Source: Maricaulis maris
GTDB lineage: Bacteria; Pseudomonadota; Alphaproteobacteria; Caulobacterales; Maricaulaceae
NCBI RefSeq assembly: GCF_036322705.1
Contig: NZ_AP027270.1
Coordinates: 1,179,501 to 1,243,500, forward strand
Direction: 5' to 3'
DNA: 64,000 bases
The notes beneath the pieces are model-generated. The model ran no database searches. It was given only the letters and a program-made list of their open reading frames with translations, and was not told where the DNA came from. The translations under genes and the position numbers were made by a program. Below are positions 38,418-47,070 of this stretch, piece by piece (within the stretch, counting starts at the first letter, position 1; each line of letters begins with the position of its first letter).

Positions 38418-39304
38418 CGTCGCCGCCGCTGCGAGCGATCTCGGCCAACCTCGCCATAGCCCAGCTCCATCAGCCGCTGCCGCGTCGCTGGTGAGACCTG
38501 GGCATCAAGGGCCGCCCCCGCCCCCACACGCCGCCGGGTCAGCGGCTGGTTGATCAGGGGGGCGCTGTCCAGTTCCAGGCCATGCAGGGCGATCGTGCGG
38601 GTTGCGTAGTGCAGCTGGGCCGGTTCGAACTTGAGGCCGAGGTAGGTCATCAATTCGGTGATGGTCGCCTTTGGCCGGATCACGAGATCTTCATAACGGA
38701 CGCGACAGATCCGTCCGTGTAGCCGGCGTTCGGCGGCGAGGCCGATCCCGGTCAGGTCGGTCCAGTATTTCAGGGCGGCCTGCGGATCGCTGACATGGGG
38801 GAAGGGGCGACCCTGCGGGTCGCGCCAGTCGCGGGCGAGCAGGGAGTTCGCCACGTCGCGGCCATCACGCACGACATGGATGAAGCGCGCCTGCGGCAGC
38901 AGTCGGGCGAGCGGCTCGAAGGCTGCGACATTGAGCGTGGTCTTCTCGACCAGCACCTTCACCTCCGGCTGATCCAGGGGCGTGCCGATCATGCCTGTCA
39001 GGAGGTCGGCCATGGTCCGGCGCATGTCGTCGGTACCGAGGTCGAAGTCGCGTGCGTGCAGCGGCCCCAGCTCGCGGGCGAAATTCTGCCACTGCATGGC
39101 GATCGAGGGCGGCAGGCCCGTATCCGGTCCGCAATGCACCCGGCTATGCGGTTCGATGAGGCGGCGCAGCACGGTCAGGCCCGAGCGCGGACAGCCACCG
39201 GCGAAAACCAGTCCCGCCCCGTCGCGGCGCGCAGTTCCAGAGTTGGGGACCGGGCCTGACTTTGGATCCGGGCCTGAATTTGGATCCGGGTCGGTATCAG
39301 GCAT
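38414..39304 (-). CDS. Sulfotransferase (first of a tandem pair by position)
   Basis: The 296-residue cytoplasmic enzyme would use PAPS to sulfate a hydroxyl. The PAPS loops are AGGCPRSGLTVLRRLI (5'-phosphosulfate) and VVRDGRDVANSLL (3'-phosphate). The N terminus carries three six-residue repeats (PDPNSG, PDPKSG, PVPNSG). It overlaps the other sulfotransferase gene by eight bases, so both are on one leftward transcript. The acceptor may be a surface glycan or protein tyrosine; sequence does not tell. Confidence 0.85.
   Translation of the reverse strand: MPDTDPDPNSGPDPKSGPVPNSGTARRDGAGLVFAGGCPRSGLTVLRRLIEPHSRVHCGPDTGLPPSIAMQWQNFARELGPLHARDFDLGTDDMRRTMADLLTGMIGTPLDQPEVKVLVEKTTLNVAAFEPLARLLPQARFIHVVRDGRDVANSLLARDWRDPQGRPFPHVSDPQAALKYWTDLTGIGLAAERRLHGRICRVRYEDLVIRPKATITELMTYLGLKFEPAQLHYATRTIALHGLELDSAPLINQPLTRRRVGAGAALDAQVSPATRQRLMELGYGEVGRDRSQRRRR
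39243..39296 (-). repeat. Three 18-bp tandem repeats in the sulfotransferase N terminus
   Basis: Units at 39243, 39261 and 39279 share the pattern TTTGGATCCGGGCCTGAA with substitutions and encode the Pro/Ser/Gly hexapeptides at the protein start, ahead of the catalytic domain. Confidence 0.8.
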
Positions 39305-40097
39305 ATCCGAGGTCTGCGAGGTGCTGGCCGGCGATGCGCATCACCGCCTCGCGTTGGGTACCATCGAGATCCCGCTGCCAGCGACCGATCGCTTGCCGGT
39401 CAATCGGGCGGGCGACCCGCTCGGCACTGGATTCGGCCGTGCCTGCTGTGCGGTCGAAGTGCCGCGCATGGTCGAGTGCCCGGGCCTTGGCCTCGTCGCT
39501 CTCGCCCAAGGCGTCGAACAGCCGGTCGATGGTGGCGGCCGGATCGCCGACCAGCGCCTCGTATCTCAGCTCGAAATACTGGGCGTCCGAGCGCATGCGG
39601 CGGCCGGCATCAATGCTGGCGCACCACAGCCGGGCGGCGGCTTCGGCATCCCGCGTGATGGCCATTGGCTGCCCGGTCCGGCCGTCGGTCCAGTCCATCG
39701 ACAAAAGCGAGGCAACAACATCGCGACCATCCCGGACCACGCCGATCAGGGGGCTGTCCGGGAAAATCCGGCGCAGGCGTGCGAAGTGGAGGATATTGGC
39801 CGGTGTCTTTTCGGCGACGCGGGCACCGGAGCGGGCATGTAGCGGAGCGAGCAGCGTATCGATGGCCCGCGCAAAGCGGTCATTCATCGCCTGTCGGTCG
39901 AGGCCGTAACCCTGCTCGAGGATATCGGCCTGACCCGTGTCGATCTGTTCGGCCAGATGGCACAGCGCCGGGATGACCCGCATCTCCGGTCCGCACACGA
40001 TGTTGCGGCTGGCATTGACCATGGCGCGCAGCAAGGTGGTGCCCGAGCGCGGCGAACCGCCAATAAAGATGGGAGACTTGCCGACGGCGTACTGCAT
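39297..40097 (-). CDS. Sulfotransferase (second of the tandem pair)
   Basis: The 266-residue enzyme begins almost at its PAPS loop, FIGGSPRSGTTLLRAMV, and has GVVRDGRDVVASLLS as 3'-phosphate loop. VAEKTPANILHF between them is the usual catalytic-base region. It is the promoter-proximal gene of the leftward pair. The two proteins differ clearly in sequence, so this is not a recent duplication. Tyrosylprotein-sulfotransferase-like proteins share this pattern, but the acceptor is unknown. Confidence 0.87.
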   Translation of the reverse strand: MQYAVGKSPIFIGGSPRSGTTLLRAMVNASRNIVCGPEMRVIPALCHLAEQIDTGQADILEQGYGLDRQAMNDRFARAIDTLLAPLHARSGARVAEKTPANILHFARLRRIFPDSPLIGVVRDGRDVVASLLSMDWTDGRTGQPMAITRDAEAAARLWCASIDAGRRMRSDAQYFELRYEALVGDPAATIDRLFDALGESDEAKARALDHARHFDRTAGTAESSAERVARPIDRQAIGRWQRDLDGTQREAVMRIAGQHLADLGYA

Positions 40098-40233
40098 GAC
40101 GGACCCGGAGTGACGTGAAGCCGGTCACAGGTAGCAGTCGTCGGTCCGTGTAATTAGTTACAATAATTCAATATGTTAAATATTATTCATGCGGCGGACA
40201 TGCTGGCGGCAAAGCGTCGCGGGGCTGTCAGGC
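40098..40233 (-). promoter_or_regulatory. AT-rich intergenic region upstream of the sulfotransferases
   Basis: Bases 40149-40191 are almost entirely A/T in an otherwise GC-rich window and include GTAA-TTAG-TTAC and several TTAA/AATA steps. It is the only place a promoter for the leftward sulfotransferase pair could lie; I cannot pick convincing -35/-10 boxes. Confidence 0.5.
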
Positions 40234-41286
40234 CTATGGCCGGTCGGGCGCAGCGACCCGGCGAATCCAGGCCTTGCCCGTGGCCAGCAGGGGTTGCTCC
40301 AGGAAACGGTGCACCAGGGCGCCCAGGATCAGGCTGGCGGCCAGTCCGAGGCCGAACAGGAGCAGGGTCGCGGGCAGGCCTTGCGGCAGCAGCATGGCGA
40401 GCACACGTCCGAGAACGCTGATCGCCAGCAAATGGCCCAGATAGATCGCGTAGGACCAGTCGCCGATCGCGGTCACCAAGTGCGGCCAGCGCGGCTGCCA
40501 GGCGAGAATCGTCCAGACCAGTCCAACCGCCATGGGCAGGAAGATCAGCGCGCGCCGATCACTGTCTGCCAGGCCATCGAGGCCGAAGCTGGCGGTCCAG
40601 CCGATACCGAGCGCGACGCCGGCCAGGGCCGTTGCGCCGGCCAGCCAGCGCGTCGCCGGCAAGTGCTGGCGCCACTCGGCCAGCACGATCCCGGCCAGGA
40701 ATTGCAGGTTGAACCCGCTCAGAGCCAGGCGTTCCCAGGGCGTGTCGGGCTGGATGATGTCGGCCATGGCAAGGCCTGTGAGCCCGGCGAGGCTCCCGGC
40801 CGCAACCAGGCGCCAGCGGCGCGGCAGAAACAGGGCGAGCCCGTAGACGAGGTAGAAATACAGCTCATGCGTCAGCGTCCAGCCGACCAGCAGGAGCGGC
40901 GGTTGCCCGGTTGGCAGCAGGGTCAGGCTGCTGACCCAGTCGAGCTCGCCGAACGCTCGGGTCAGGCTGTCGCCCATGACCAGATAGCCCAGCACGGCGA
41001 GGCCGGTGAAAATCCAGTAGAGCGGGAAGATCCGGTTGAGGCGCTTGAGCGCAAAGCCAAGGCTCGGGCCGGATGCCGAGCGATAGAGCGTATGGATGAT
41101 GAAGCCTGAGATGACGAAAAAGACGTCAACACCGCCAAACCCGACATAGCCTGCTCCCCCGAGCAGGTCCGCGCCTGTGAAGCGGCCGCCGGCCTGGTGC
41201 AGATGACCGACCACGACCATAAGCACGGCCAGCGCCCGCAAGTATTGCAGTTCGACGATTTCGGCGTGGGGACGGGCGGTCGGCAT
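40234..41286 (-). CDS. Acyltransferase-3 (OafA/YrhL-like) membrane protein
   Basis: The 350-residue, about ten-helix protein starts with the family hallmark LQYLRALAVLMVVVGHLHQ, where R and H are catalytic, followed by GGVDVFFVISGFII. Such enzymes acylate sugars of O-antigen, exopolysaccharide or glycolipids at the inner membrane. It lies upstream of the sulfotransferase pair on the same strand, which suggests joint decoration of a surface polymer, although 136 bases separate them. Confidence 0.9.
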   Translation of the reverse strand: MPTARPHAEIVELQYLRALAVLMVVVGHLHQAGGRFTGADLLGGAGYVGFGGVDVFFVISGFIIHTLYRSASGPSLGFALKRLNRIFPLYWIFTGLAVLGYLVMGDSLTRAFGELDWVSSLTLLPTGQPPLLLVGWTLTHELYFYLVYGLALFLPRRWRLVAAGSLAGLTGLAMADIIQPDTPWERLALSGFNLQFLAGIVLAEWRQHLPATRWLAGATALAGVALGIGWTASFGLDGLADSDRRALIFLPMAVGLVWTILAWQPRWPHLVTAIGDWSYAIYLGHLLAISVLGRVLAMLLPQGLPATLLLFGLGLAASLILGALVHRFLEQPLLATGKAWIRRVAAPDRP

Positions 41287-41376
41287 CGAATCTCCGGGCG
41301 GTCAGCCTGATCATCCGGCGACCGGCTGCGACGGTGCAAGCTTGGCGCGTCGCGCCGACGCCGGCCAGTCAGATGC

Positions 41377-41964
41377 TCAGCCGCGTGTGAAGAGGAGCGA
41401 GAAGCTGACCGGCGAGACCGGCGTGATCGACGGCAGGCCGGCCAGTTCCTGCAGGGTCGCGAGACCGCCCGCCAAGCCGAAATCCTCGACATGCACCATC
41501 ACCGGCGCCCGGCTTTCCACCAGGACCTGGCGGCCATCGATATCGGTAACGGTGACGTCCGCCTCGAGGTCGAGTCGCATGCCGTGCAGATCGAGCACCG
41601 CCGGCAGCGTCAGCGACCGGCGCTCGCCGACACCGAGATCAGCCAGCGCAGCAAGATCCAGCGTTGTGGTCACGCGGGCGGTGGCAAAGCGGTCGGCCTG
41701 GAAGAGATGCTCGCGCATCCGCTCATTGCGGATATCGATCCCGGTTTCCACAGTGTCGAGATCAATGACCAGCTCTGCGCGGCCGTCGGTTGTGACCGAT
41801 CCACTCAAGCCGGAAAAACTGTGAGCCTCGGCAATCTCGCCGGACTTGATGGACACGAAGGAGAGGGTGGAGCGCTCGGTGTCGAGTTGCCAGTCCCCGC
41901 TCGCGACCGGCGCTGAGCAGGCGGCGACGAGGCTGAGGCAGGCGAGGATGGCGGGCAGGCGCAT
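41377..41964 (-). CDS. YceI family lipoprotein
   Basis: The 195-residue protein has a lipoprotein signal with lipobox LVAAC (cysteine 16), then a YceI beta-barrel domain (DTERSTLSFVSIKSGEIAEAHSF; IDIRNERMREHLF). YceI proteins bind isoprenoid-like lipids in the periplasm. It is 90 bases upstream of the acyltransferase gene in the same direction. The ligand is unknown. Confidence 0.9.
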   Translation of the reverse strand: MRLPAILACLSLVAACSAPVASGDWQLDTERSTLSFVSIKSGEIAEAHSFSGLSGSVTTDGRAELVIDLDTVETGIDIRNERMREHLFQADRFATARVTTTLDLAALADLGVGERRSLTLPAVLDLHGMRLDLEADVTVTDIDGRQVLVESRAPVMVHVEDFGLAGGLATLQELAGLPSITPVSPVSFSLLFTRG

Positions 41965-42164
41965 GACAGACTCCTTGGGACTGATATGCCCGGAACCTGC
42001 GCGCCCTGTCGCCGGTGTTCAAGGCCAAGCCGTGGAAAATCGGGAAAATCCTGTGAAAGCGCAGATCAGGGCCCGCTCGGGACTGGTCAAGCGCGATGAA
42101 CCGCGCTATCGGGCCGCATGCTGACAGATGTTTCTGCCATCTCCCTACAATTTGACCTTCGGGA

Positions 42165-42182
42165 CACCCGTGCGCGCGGGTG
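42165..42182 (+). promoter_or_regulatory. Hairpin just before guaA
   Basis: CACCCG (42165-42170) and CGGGTG (42177-42182) are perfect arms around TGCGCG, ending nine bases before the guaA ATG, where a ribosome-binding site should be. No clear Shine-Dalgarno is visible. Confidence 0.45.
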
Positions 42183-42191
42183 CGAACGCCC

Positions 42192-43751
42192 ATGACCGAT
42201 CAACACGACAAGCTCCTCATCATCGATTTCGGCAGCCAGGTGACCCAGCTCATCGCCCGCCGTGTCCGCGAGAGCGGAGTGTTCTGCGAGATCCACCCGT
42301 ATAACCGGGCCGATGCCGCCTTTATCGATGCCTATGATCCCAAGGCGATCATCCTGTCGGGCTCGCCCCATTCGACGCATTGGGAGAATTCCCCGCGGGC
42401 GGACGCTTCGGTCTTCACCCGCGGTCTGCCGGTGCTGGGCATCTGCTATGGCGAACAGACCATGTGCGCGCAGCTTGGCGGCCGGGTCGAAGCTTCCGAG
42501 GAACGCGAATTCGGTCGCGCGGACATCAAGCTGGTCACCGACAGCCCGCTCTTCGCCGGTTTTGGTCCGATCGGTCACGAAGAACGCGTCTGGATGAGCC
42601 ATGGGGACCGCGTTGCCGCGCTGCCCGAGGGTTTCGAGGTCATCGCGACTTCCGGCCATGCGCCTTACGCGGCCATTGCCGACGAAACGCGGAAATTCTA
42701 CGGCGTACAATTCCACCCGGAAGTGGTCCACACGCCGCGCGGCGCGGCCCTGTTGCGCAATTTCACGCACACCATCGCCGGTCTCACCGGTGACTGGTCG
42801 ATGGCCAATTTCAAGGATGAGGCGATCGCCAAGATCCGCGAGCAGGTCGGCGACAAGCGTGTCCTGTGCGGCCTGTCCGGCGGCGTCGACAGCTCGGTCG
42901 CGGCCGTGCTGCTGCACGAGGCCATCGGCGACCAGCTGGTCTGCGTCTTCGTCGATACGGGCCTGATGCGCCAGGGCGAGGCCGACGAGGTCGTGACCCT
43001 GTTCCGCGAGCACTACAATATCCCGCTCGTCCATGCCCAGGCCGAGGACCTTTTCCTGACGGCGCTTGAAGGCGTCGATGACCCGGAGAAGAAGCGCAAG
43101 ATCATTGGCAGCCTGTTCATCGATGTCTTTGACGAGAAGGCGAAAGAAGCCGGCGGCGCCGATTTCCTCGCCCAGGGCACGCTCTATCCCGACGTGATCG
43201 AGAGTGTCAGCTTTGACGGGGGCCCCTCGGTCACCATCAAGTCTCACCACAATGTCGGCGGTCTGCCGGCGCGCATGAAGATGAAGCTGGTCGAGCCGCT
43301 GCGCGAACTGTTCAAGGACGAGGTCCGTGCCCTGGGTCGCGAGCTCGGCCTGCCGGACGCCTTTGTCGGTCGCCATCCCTTCCCGGGGCCGGGCCTCGCC
43401 ATCCGCATTCCCGGCGCCGTCTCCAAGGAGAAGGCGGATATCCTGCGCAAGGCCGACGCCATCTATATCGAGGAAATCAAGAAGGCCGGCCTCTATGACG
43501 AGATCTGGCAGGCTTTCTCGGTCCTGCTGCCGGTCAACACGGTCGGTGTGATGGGTGACGAGCGCACCTATGACGCCGTGCTCGCCCTGCGCGCGGTGAC
43601 CTCGGTCGACGGGATGACGGCGGACTACTACCCCTATGATCACGACTTCCTGGGCCGTGTCGCGACTCGAATCATCAATGAAGTCCGCGGTGTGAACCGG
43701 GTGGTCTATGATGTGACGTCGAAGCCGCCGGGAACGATCGAGTGGGAGTAG
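42192..43751 (+). CDS. guaA: GMP synthase (glutamine-hydrolysing)
   Basis: The 519-residue enzyme converts XMP to GMP. The amidotransferase nucleophile is C85 in LGICYGEQ with the H-x-E pair in QFHPEVVHT. The ATP-pyrophosphatase loop is [10 protein letters not shown], and the C-terminal dimer domain ends PPGTIEWE. I chose ATG 42192; a GTG at 42180 is possible and neither has a good ribosome site. guaB and the rsmB-like gene lie upstream with a reverse-strand insert between them. Confidence 0.97.
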   Translation: MTDQHDKLLIIDFGSQVTQLIARRVRESGVFCEIHPYNRADAAFIDAYDPKAIILSGSPHSTHWENSPRADASVFTRGLPVLGICYGEQTMCAQLGGRVEASEEREFGRADIKLVTDSPLFAGFGPIGHEERVWMSHGDRVAALPEGFEVIATSGHAPYAAIADETRKFYGVQFHPEVVHTPRGAALLRNFTHTIAGLTGDWSMANFKDEAIAKIREQVGDKRVLCGLSGGVDSSVAAVLLHEAIGDQLVCVFVDTGLMRQGEADEVVTLFREHYNIPLVHAQAEDLFLTALEGVDDPEKKRKIIGSLFIDVFDEKAKEAGGADFLAQGTLYPDVIESVSFDGGPSVTIKSHHNVGGLPARMKMKLVEPLRELFKDEVRALGRELGLPDAFVGRHPFPGPGLAIRIPGAVSKEKADILRKADAIYIEEIKKAGLYDEIWQAFSVLLPVNTVGVMGDERTYDAVLALRAVTSVDGMTADYYPYDHDFLGRVATRIINEVRGVNRVVYDVTSKPPGTIEWE

Positions 43752-43976
43752 GGGGCAGACCTGCTGCTACTCACATTTGGTGGGGTCGGACCGAATTGTC
43801 TTGCTAAAGGCGCAATAAGAGCGCATACAGTGGTCACTCGATCTTGATTGCCGAATCTTCTGGGCGCGACTTGTCGCCTTCCTGACGCTCTTCCCTTCAA
43901 ATTTCGACACATGGGCACTGTGCGGCACTCGGCCGTGCGGACCCAACTCTACGTGACTGATTGAAAGGAAATCGTC

Positions 43977-44186
43977 ATGACTACTGGTACCGTTAAATTC
44001 TTCAATACCTCCAAAGGCTTCGGCTTCATTCAGCCGGAAGATGGCTCGACCGACGTTTTCGTTCACATCTCTGCCGTTGAGCGCTCCGGCCTCAGCACGA
44101 TCACCGAAGGTCAGAAGCTGAACTTCGAAATCGTCCAGGACAAGCGCTCTGGCAAGAACGCTGCCGAGAATCTGGAAGTCGCGTAA
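43977..44186 (+). CDS. Cold-shock domain protein (CspA family)
   Basis: The 69-residue OB-fold RNA-binding protein shows RNP1 GFGFIQ and RNP2 VFVHIS. AAAGGA lies seven bases before the ATG. The 225 bases between guaA and this gene hold no other gene and may include a long 5' leader, as many cold-shock genes have. A strong terminator follows, so it is monocistronic. Confidence 0.95.
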   Translation: MTTGTVKFFNTSKGFGFIQPEDGSTDVFVHISAVERSGLSTITEGQKLNFEIVQDKRSGKNAAENLEVA

Positions 44187-44240
44187 GCACTTCCCGCGTG
44201 GCTGCGACCTGGATCACCGGGGCGCGGGCATGCGCATGAA

Positions 44241-44275
44241 AAGGCCGGGCCTAAAAGCCCGGCCTTTTTGTTTTT
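44241..44275 (+). terminator. Rho-independent terminator after the cold-shock gene
   Basis: AAGGCCGGGC (44241-44250) pairs perfectly with GCCCGGCCTT (44257-44266) over CTAAAA, followed by a T-rich tract to 44275. Confidence 0.92.
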
Positions 44276-44313
44276 CTAGCCCGTTTCAGACCTGCTACCG
44301 GAAGGAATACCCG

Positions 44314-44550
44314 ATGACGACACCCCTTTATGGCGAATTCCTGCGTGTCACCCAGCCCGCCGCAAAGTCCCGGGCCGAGATCACCGACAGCACCGTCCGC
44401 ACACTGCTTGCCGAAGAAGCCGGCCAACGCTTCGCCCAGCTCCAGAAGCTGAAGAAGGCGCGCCTGGCCATGGAAGCCAAGGCTGCAGCCGAAGCCAAAC
44501 CGGTTGCGCCCAAAAAGCGTCGGGCACCCCAGCCGAAATTTGCCGGCTGA
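44314..44550 (+). CDS. Small Lys/Ala-rich protein of unknown function
   Basis: The 78-residue frame has an excellent GGAAGGA ribosome site and starts MTTPLYGEFLRV. Residues 27-60 form a probable charged helix (EEAGQRFAQLQKLKKARLAME), followed by a basic tail (APKKRRAPQPKF). I do not recognise the family; a nucleic-acid-binding role would fit the charge but is only a guess. It sits between two certain genes. Confidence 0.6.
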   Translation: MTTPLYGEFLRVTQPAAKSRAEITDSTVRTLLAEEAGQRFAQLQKLKKARLAMEAKAAAEAKPVAPKKRRAPQPKFAG

Positions 44551-44553
44551 ACC

Positions 44554-45033
44554 CTAGAGCAGGGCCTCAATCTCGTCGCGGATCGCCTCCGGCTTGTCGC
44601 CGGGGCCGAACCGCTTGACGATCCGGCCCTCGCGGTCGACCAGGAATTTGGTGAAATTCCACTTGATGGATTTTGACCCCATCAAGCCCTTCGCTTCGCT
44701 CTTGAGATAGTCATAGAGCGGGTGCGTACCGGGTCCGTTGACCTCGATCTTGGCGAACATCGGAAAGTTCACATCGTAGGTGAGCTTGCAGAAATTCGCG
44801 ATCTCCGCCGCGTCGCCCGGCTCCTGCTTGCCGAACTGGTTGCAGGGGAAGCCGAGGACCGCGAGACCCTTGTCGGCCAGATCCTCGTGCAGCCTCTCCA
44901 GGCCCTCGTATTGCGGCGTGAAGCCGCATTTGCTGGCCGTATTGACGATCAGCATCACCTTGCCCTTGTAGTCCGCCAGTGACACCTCGTTGCCGGCGAT
45001 GTCCGTGGCGGTGAAGTCATGGATCTGGCTCAT
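44554..45033 (-). CDS. Glutathione peroxidase family protein
   Basis: The 159-residue thiol peroxidase has the catalytic set C36 (NTASKCGFTPQ), Q in FPCNQFGKQEPG and W in IKWNFTKFLVD. It is the cysteine, not selenocysteine, form, so it may use thioredoxin rather than glutathione. GAGGAG precedes the ATG. Confidence 0.95.
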   Translation of the reverse strand: MSQIHDFTATDIAGNEVSLADYKGKVMLIVNTASKCGFTPQYEGLERLHEDLADKGLAVLGFPCNQFGKQEPGDAAEIANFCKLTYDVNFPMFAKIEVNGPGTHPLYDYLKSEAKGLMGSKSIKWNFTKFLVDREGRIVKRFGPGDKPEAIRDEIEALL

Positions 45034-45165
45034 TTCGGGCTCCTCGCTGATGATACCTCATACTTGGGCTGAACGCCGGACAGGACAAGGCGTTGTTTTA
45101 CGCTAGTTTGCCGGCCAGCCTAATCGGCGCAGGCCAAGGTGGTAGCAAGGCAGGGAGGCAGATTC

Positions 45166-45375
45166 ATGATCGATACATTGCAGGCCCGGATCGAGGCCCT
45201 CGAGATCCATGTCGCCCATCAGGACAAGACGGTGGAGGATCTCAACGCTGTGATCCTCGATCAGCGTGAAACGCTGGACCGGCTAACCCGCCGGGTCAAC
45301 ATCATGCTGACCCGCCTGGAAGAGCTGGAAGCCGCCGCGCCGGCGCCCGAGGTCAAGAAACCCCCGCACTACTGA
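45166..45375 (+). CDS. slyX: SlyX family protein
   Basis: The 69-residue coiled-coil protein (IDTLQARIEALEIHVAHQ, with heptads to about residue 52) ends in KKPPHY, the SlyX terminus. Its function is unknown. AGGGAGG precedes ATG 45166. Its last seven bases overlap the end of the convergent LytTR gene. Confidence 0.88.
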   Translation: MIDTLQARIEALEIHVAHQDKTVEDLNAVILDQRETLDRLTRRVNIMLTRLEELEAAAPAPEVKKPPHY

Positions 45376-46925
45376 GCGCGTCCGGTCTCCGCCAGGGCGT
45401 TGCGGACGGCCGGCATGATCCGGCGGCTGACCGGGACTTCGGTTCCGTTGCCCAGGACAAGCCGGCCGGTGCCGCTGGCTTCCCGCTCCAGGGCCGAGAC
45501 GAACAGCGTGTTGACGATGTGGGAGCGATGGACGCGGAGAAAGGCGGGCGGCAGCTCGCTCTCGAGTCCCGCCAGCGTGCCGGTATAGAGCGTGATCGCC
45601 CCATCCTCGAAATGCAGCTCGACATAGTCGCCTGCCGCCTTGAGCTGCACGATCGCGTCGGTGGACACGTAATCGACCCGGCCGGCGCTCACCAGCTGGA
45701 TCTGGGCCGGCGCCGATTTCTGTCGTGCCTGGGCGAGGGCGGTTTCCAGCTGGAGTGCCCGTCGGGTTTCAAGCCGCCGCTGCTGGCGTTCGCGAACGAG
45801 TGACTGCGCCTGCTGATAAAGCAGAAAGGCGAGCGCGCCGGCACTGGCCCAGAAATACCACCGGTTCAGGAAGAGCGAGCCGGAATAGAGCACGGCAATG
45901 AGGCAGGCGAGCATGAGGGCGCAGACCGAGCTGGCTCCGGGCTTGCGCTTGGCCATCCAGAAGGCGGATGCGCCCAGCCCGGCGACGATTGCCACCAGCA
46001 GAACGCCCGCCGTCTTGCCATCGAAGCCCGGTGTCACCGCAATGACCATGGCCATGACAAGGCCGACGAGGCTCAGGCGGGCGCACCGCGAACGCCAATC
46101 CAGGCTGGTGAAGCGCAGCAGAAGGACGGACAGCAGGCTGACGCTGAACCCGGCCGCACAGGCCGTAATCAGGACCAGCCGCAGATCGTGAAAGGGGTAG
46201 GGGTAGGCGACCAGGCCGCGCGCCGATTCGACGAGGAGCTGGATGCCGGCAAAGGCCGCGGCGGCCGCGAGGCAGGCCGAGGCTTCCCGGTCTTCATTGC
46301 GCCAGGCCAGGGCACCAAAGGCGACGAAGCCGACCAGAAAGACGCCGAAGGTTATCAGGCTGGGCCAGTAGACGGTGCTCATCAGGCGTGTGGGGTTCTC
46401 GTAGCGCCCCAGCATGATCGCCTGAATGGGCGAGGCCAGCCGAAGAAAACCATGCTGCGCCGACATCCGGATATCGACGGTATTGTCACCGCTGCGGAGG
46501 AGGGTATGCGGCACGAACAGGCTGGCATCGATCCGGCCGACTATCTCGCCGGCGCGGGTGTCCGCAGGTTGGCCGTTAGAGCCGATACGGCTGCCATTGA
46601 TGAAGACCTCGCTCGACATTTTTCCCATGACGGTGAGGCCCAGGGGGCCGGCCTCTCCGCCGGGTGTCTGGGCAAGGGGCAGTCGCATCCGTACCCACAC
46701 ATGCCGGCCCTGTGGATCGACGTTGTGGATCGAGCGGGTCTCGCAGTCTGCCGCGGCGAAGTCCGGCGGCGCCGTGTCGCCATCACGGGCCGGGCAGACG
46801 CGAACCGGCTCGAAGGCGACATGCACGCTCGGCTGGGCCATGGCCGGCGCGAGCAGGACCAGTGAGGCCAGGGCGGTCAGGAGTGCGGAGCAAAGGCGGG
46901 CCGGCAGGGCGGGGTGAGTGGTCAT
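45369..46925 (-). CDS. Membrane-bound LytTR-domain transcriptional regulator
   Basis: The 518-residue protein has a signal peptide, an extracytoplasmic domain (residues about 30-180, beta-rich, with NGSRIGSNG) and then seven or so membrane helices from about 185 to 400. A cytoplasmic coiled stretch leads to a C-terminal LytTR DNA-binding domain (VDYVSTDAIVQLKAAGDYVELHF; FLRVHRSHIVN). The layout resembles 7TMR-DISM receptors fused to a DNA-binding output, i.e. a one-component sensor. No kinase or cognate target gene is adjacent. Confidence 0.87.
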   Translation of the reverse strand: MTTHPALPARLCSALLTALASLVLLAPAMAQPSVHVAFEPVRVCPARDGDTAPPDFAAADCETRSIHNVDPQGRHVWVRMRLPLAQTPGGEAGPLGLTVMGKMSSEVFINGSRIGSNGQPADTRAGEIVGRIDASLFVPHTLLRSGDNTVDIRMSAQHGFLRLASPIQAIMLGRYENPTRLMSTVYWPSLITFGVFLVGFVAFGALAWRNEDREASACLAAAAAFAGIQLLVESARGLVAYPYPFHDLRLVLITACAAGFSVSLLSVLLLRFTSLDWRSRCARLSLVGLVMAMVIAVTPGFDGKTAGVLLVAIVAGLGASAFWMAKRKPGASSVCALMLACLIAVLYSGSLFLNRWYFWASAGALAFLLYQQAQSLVRERQQRRLETRRALQLETALAQARQKSAPAQIQLVSAGRVDYVSTDAIVQLKAAGDYVELHFEDGAITLYTGTLAGLESELPPAFLRVHRSHIVNTLFVSALEREASGTGRLVLGNGTEVPVSRRIMPAVRNALAETGRAQ

Positions 46926-47070
46926 GTCCGGCAGTTTAGCGGCAGGTCGGCAAATCGTCCCGCCGCTCAACGGTCGGTGACTGCCGTTGATCGAAAGCGG
47001 GGTGCGCAGAGGCCGCGTCACGGCTTTGCTGGGCGTGTGCCGGGGGGCACGTCAGAGCGGAGCCTGTTTC

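Noticed and set aside
42087-43643. 518-codon open frame on the strand opposite guaA
   Set aside because: It is antisense to a certain gene, and its protein is a His/Asp/Gln-rich composition typical of a shadow frame in high-GC DNA.
45072-45099. AACGCC...GGCGTT stem followed by TTTT
   Set aside because: It points rightwards where no rightward gene precedes it, and the stem is only six pairs; not called as a terminator.
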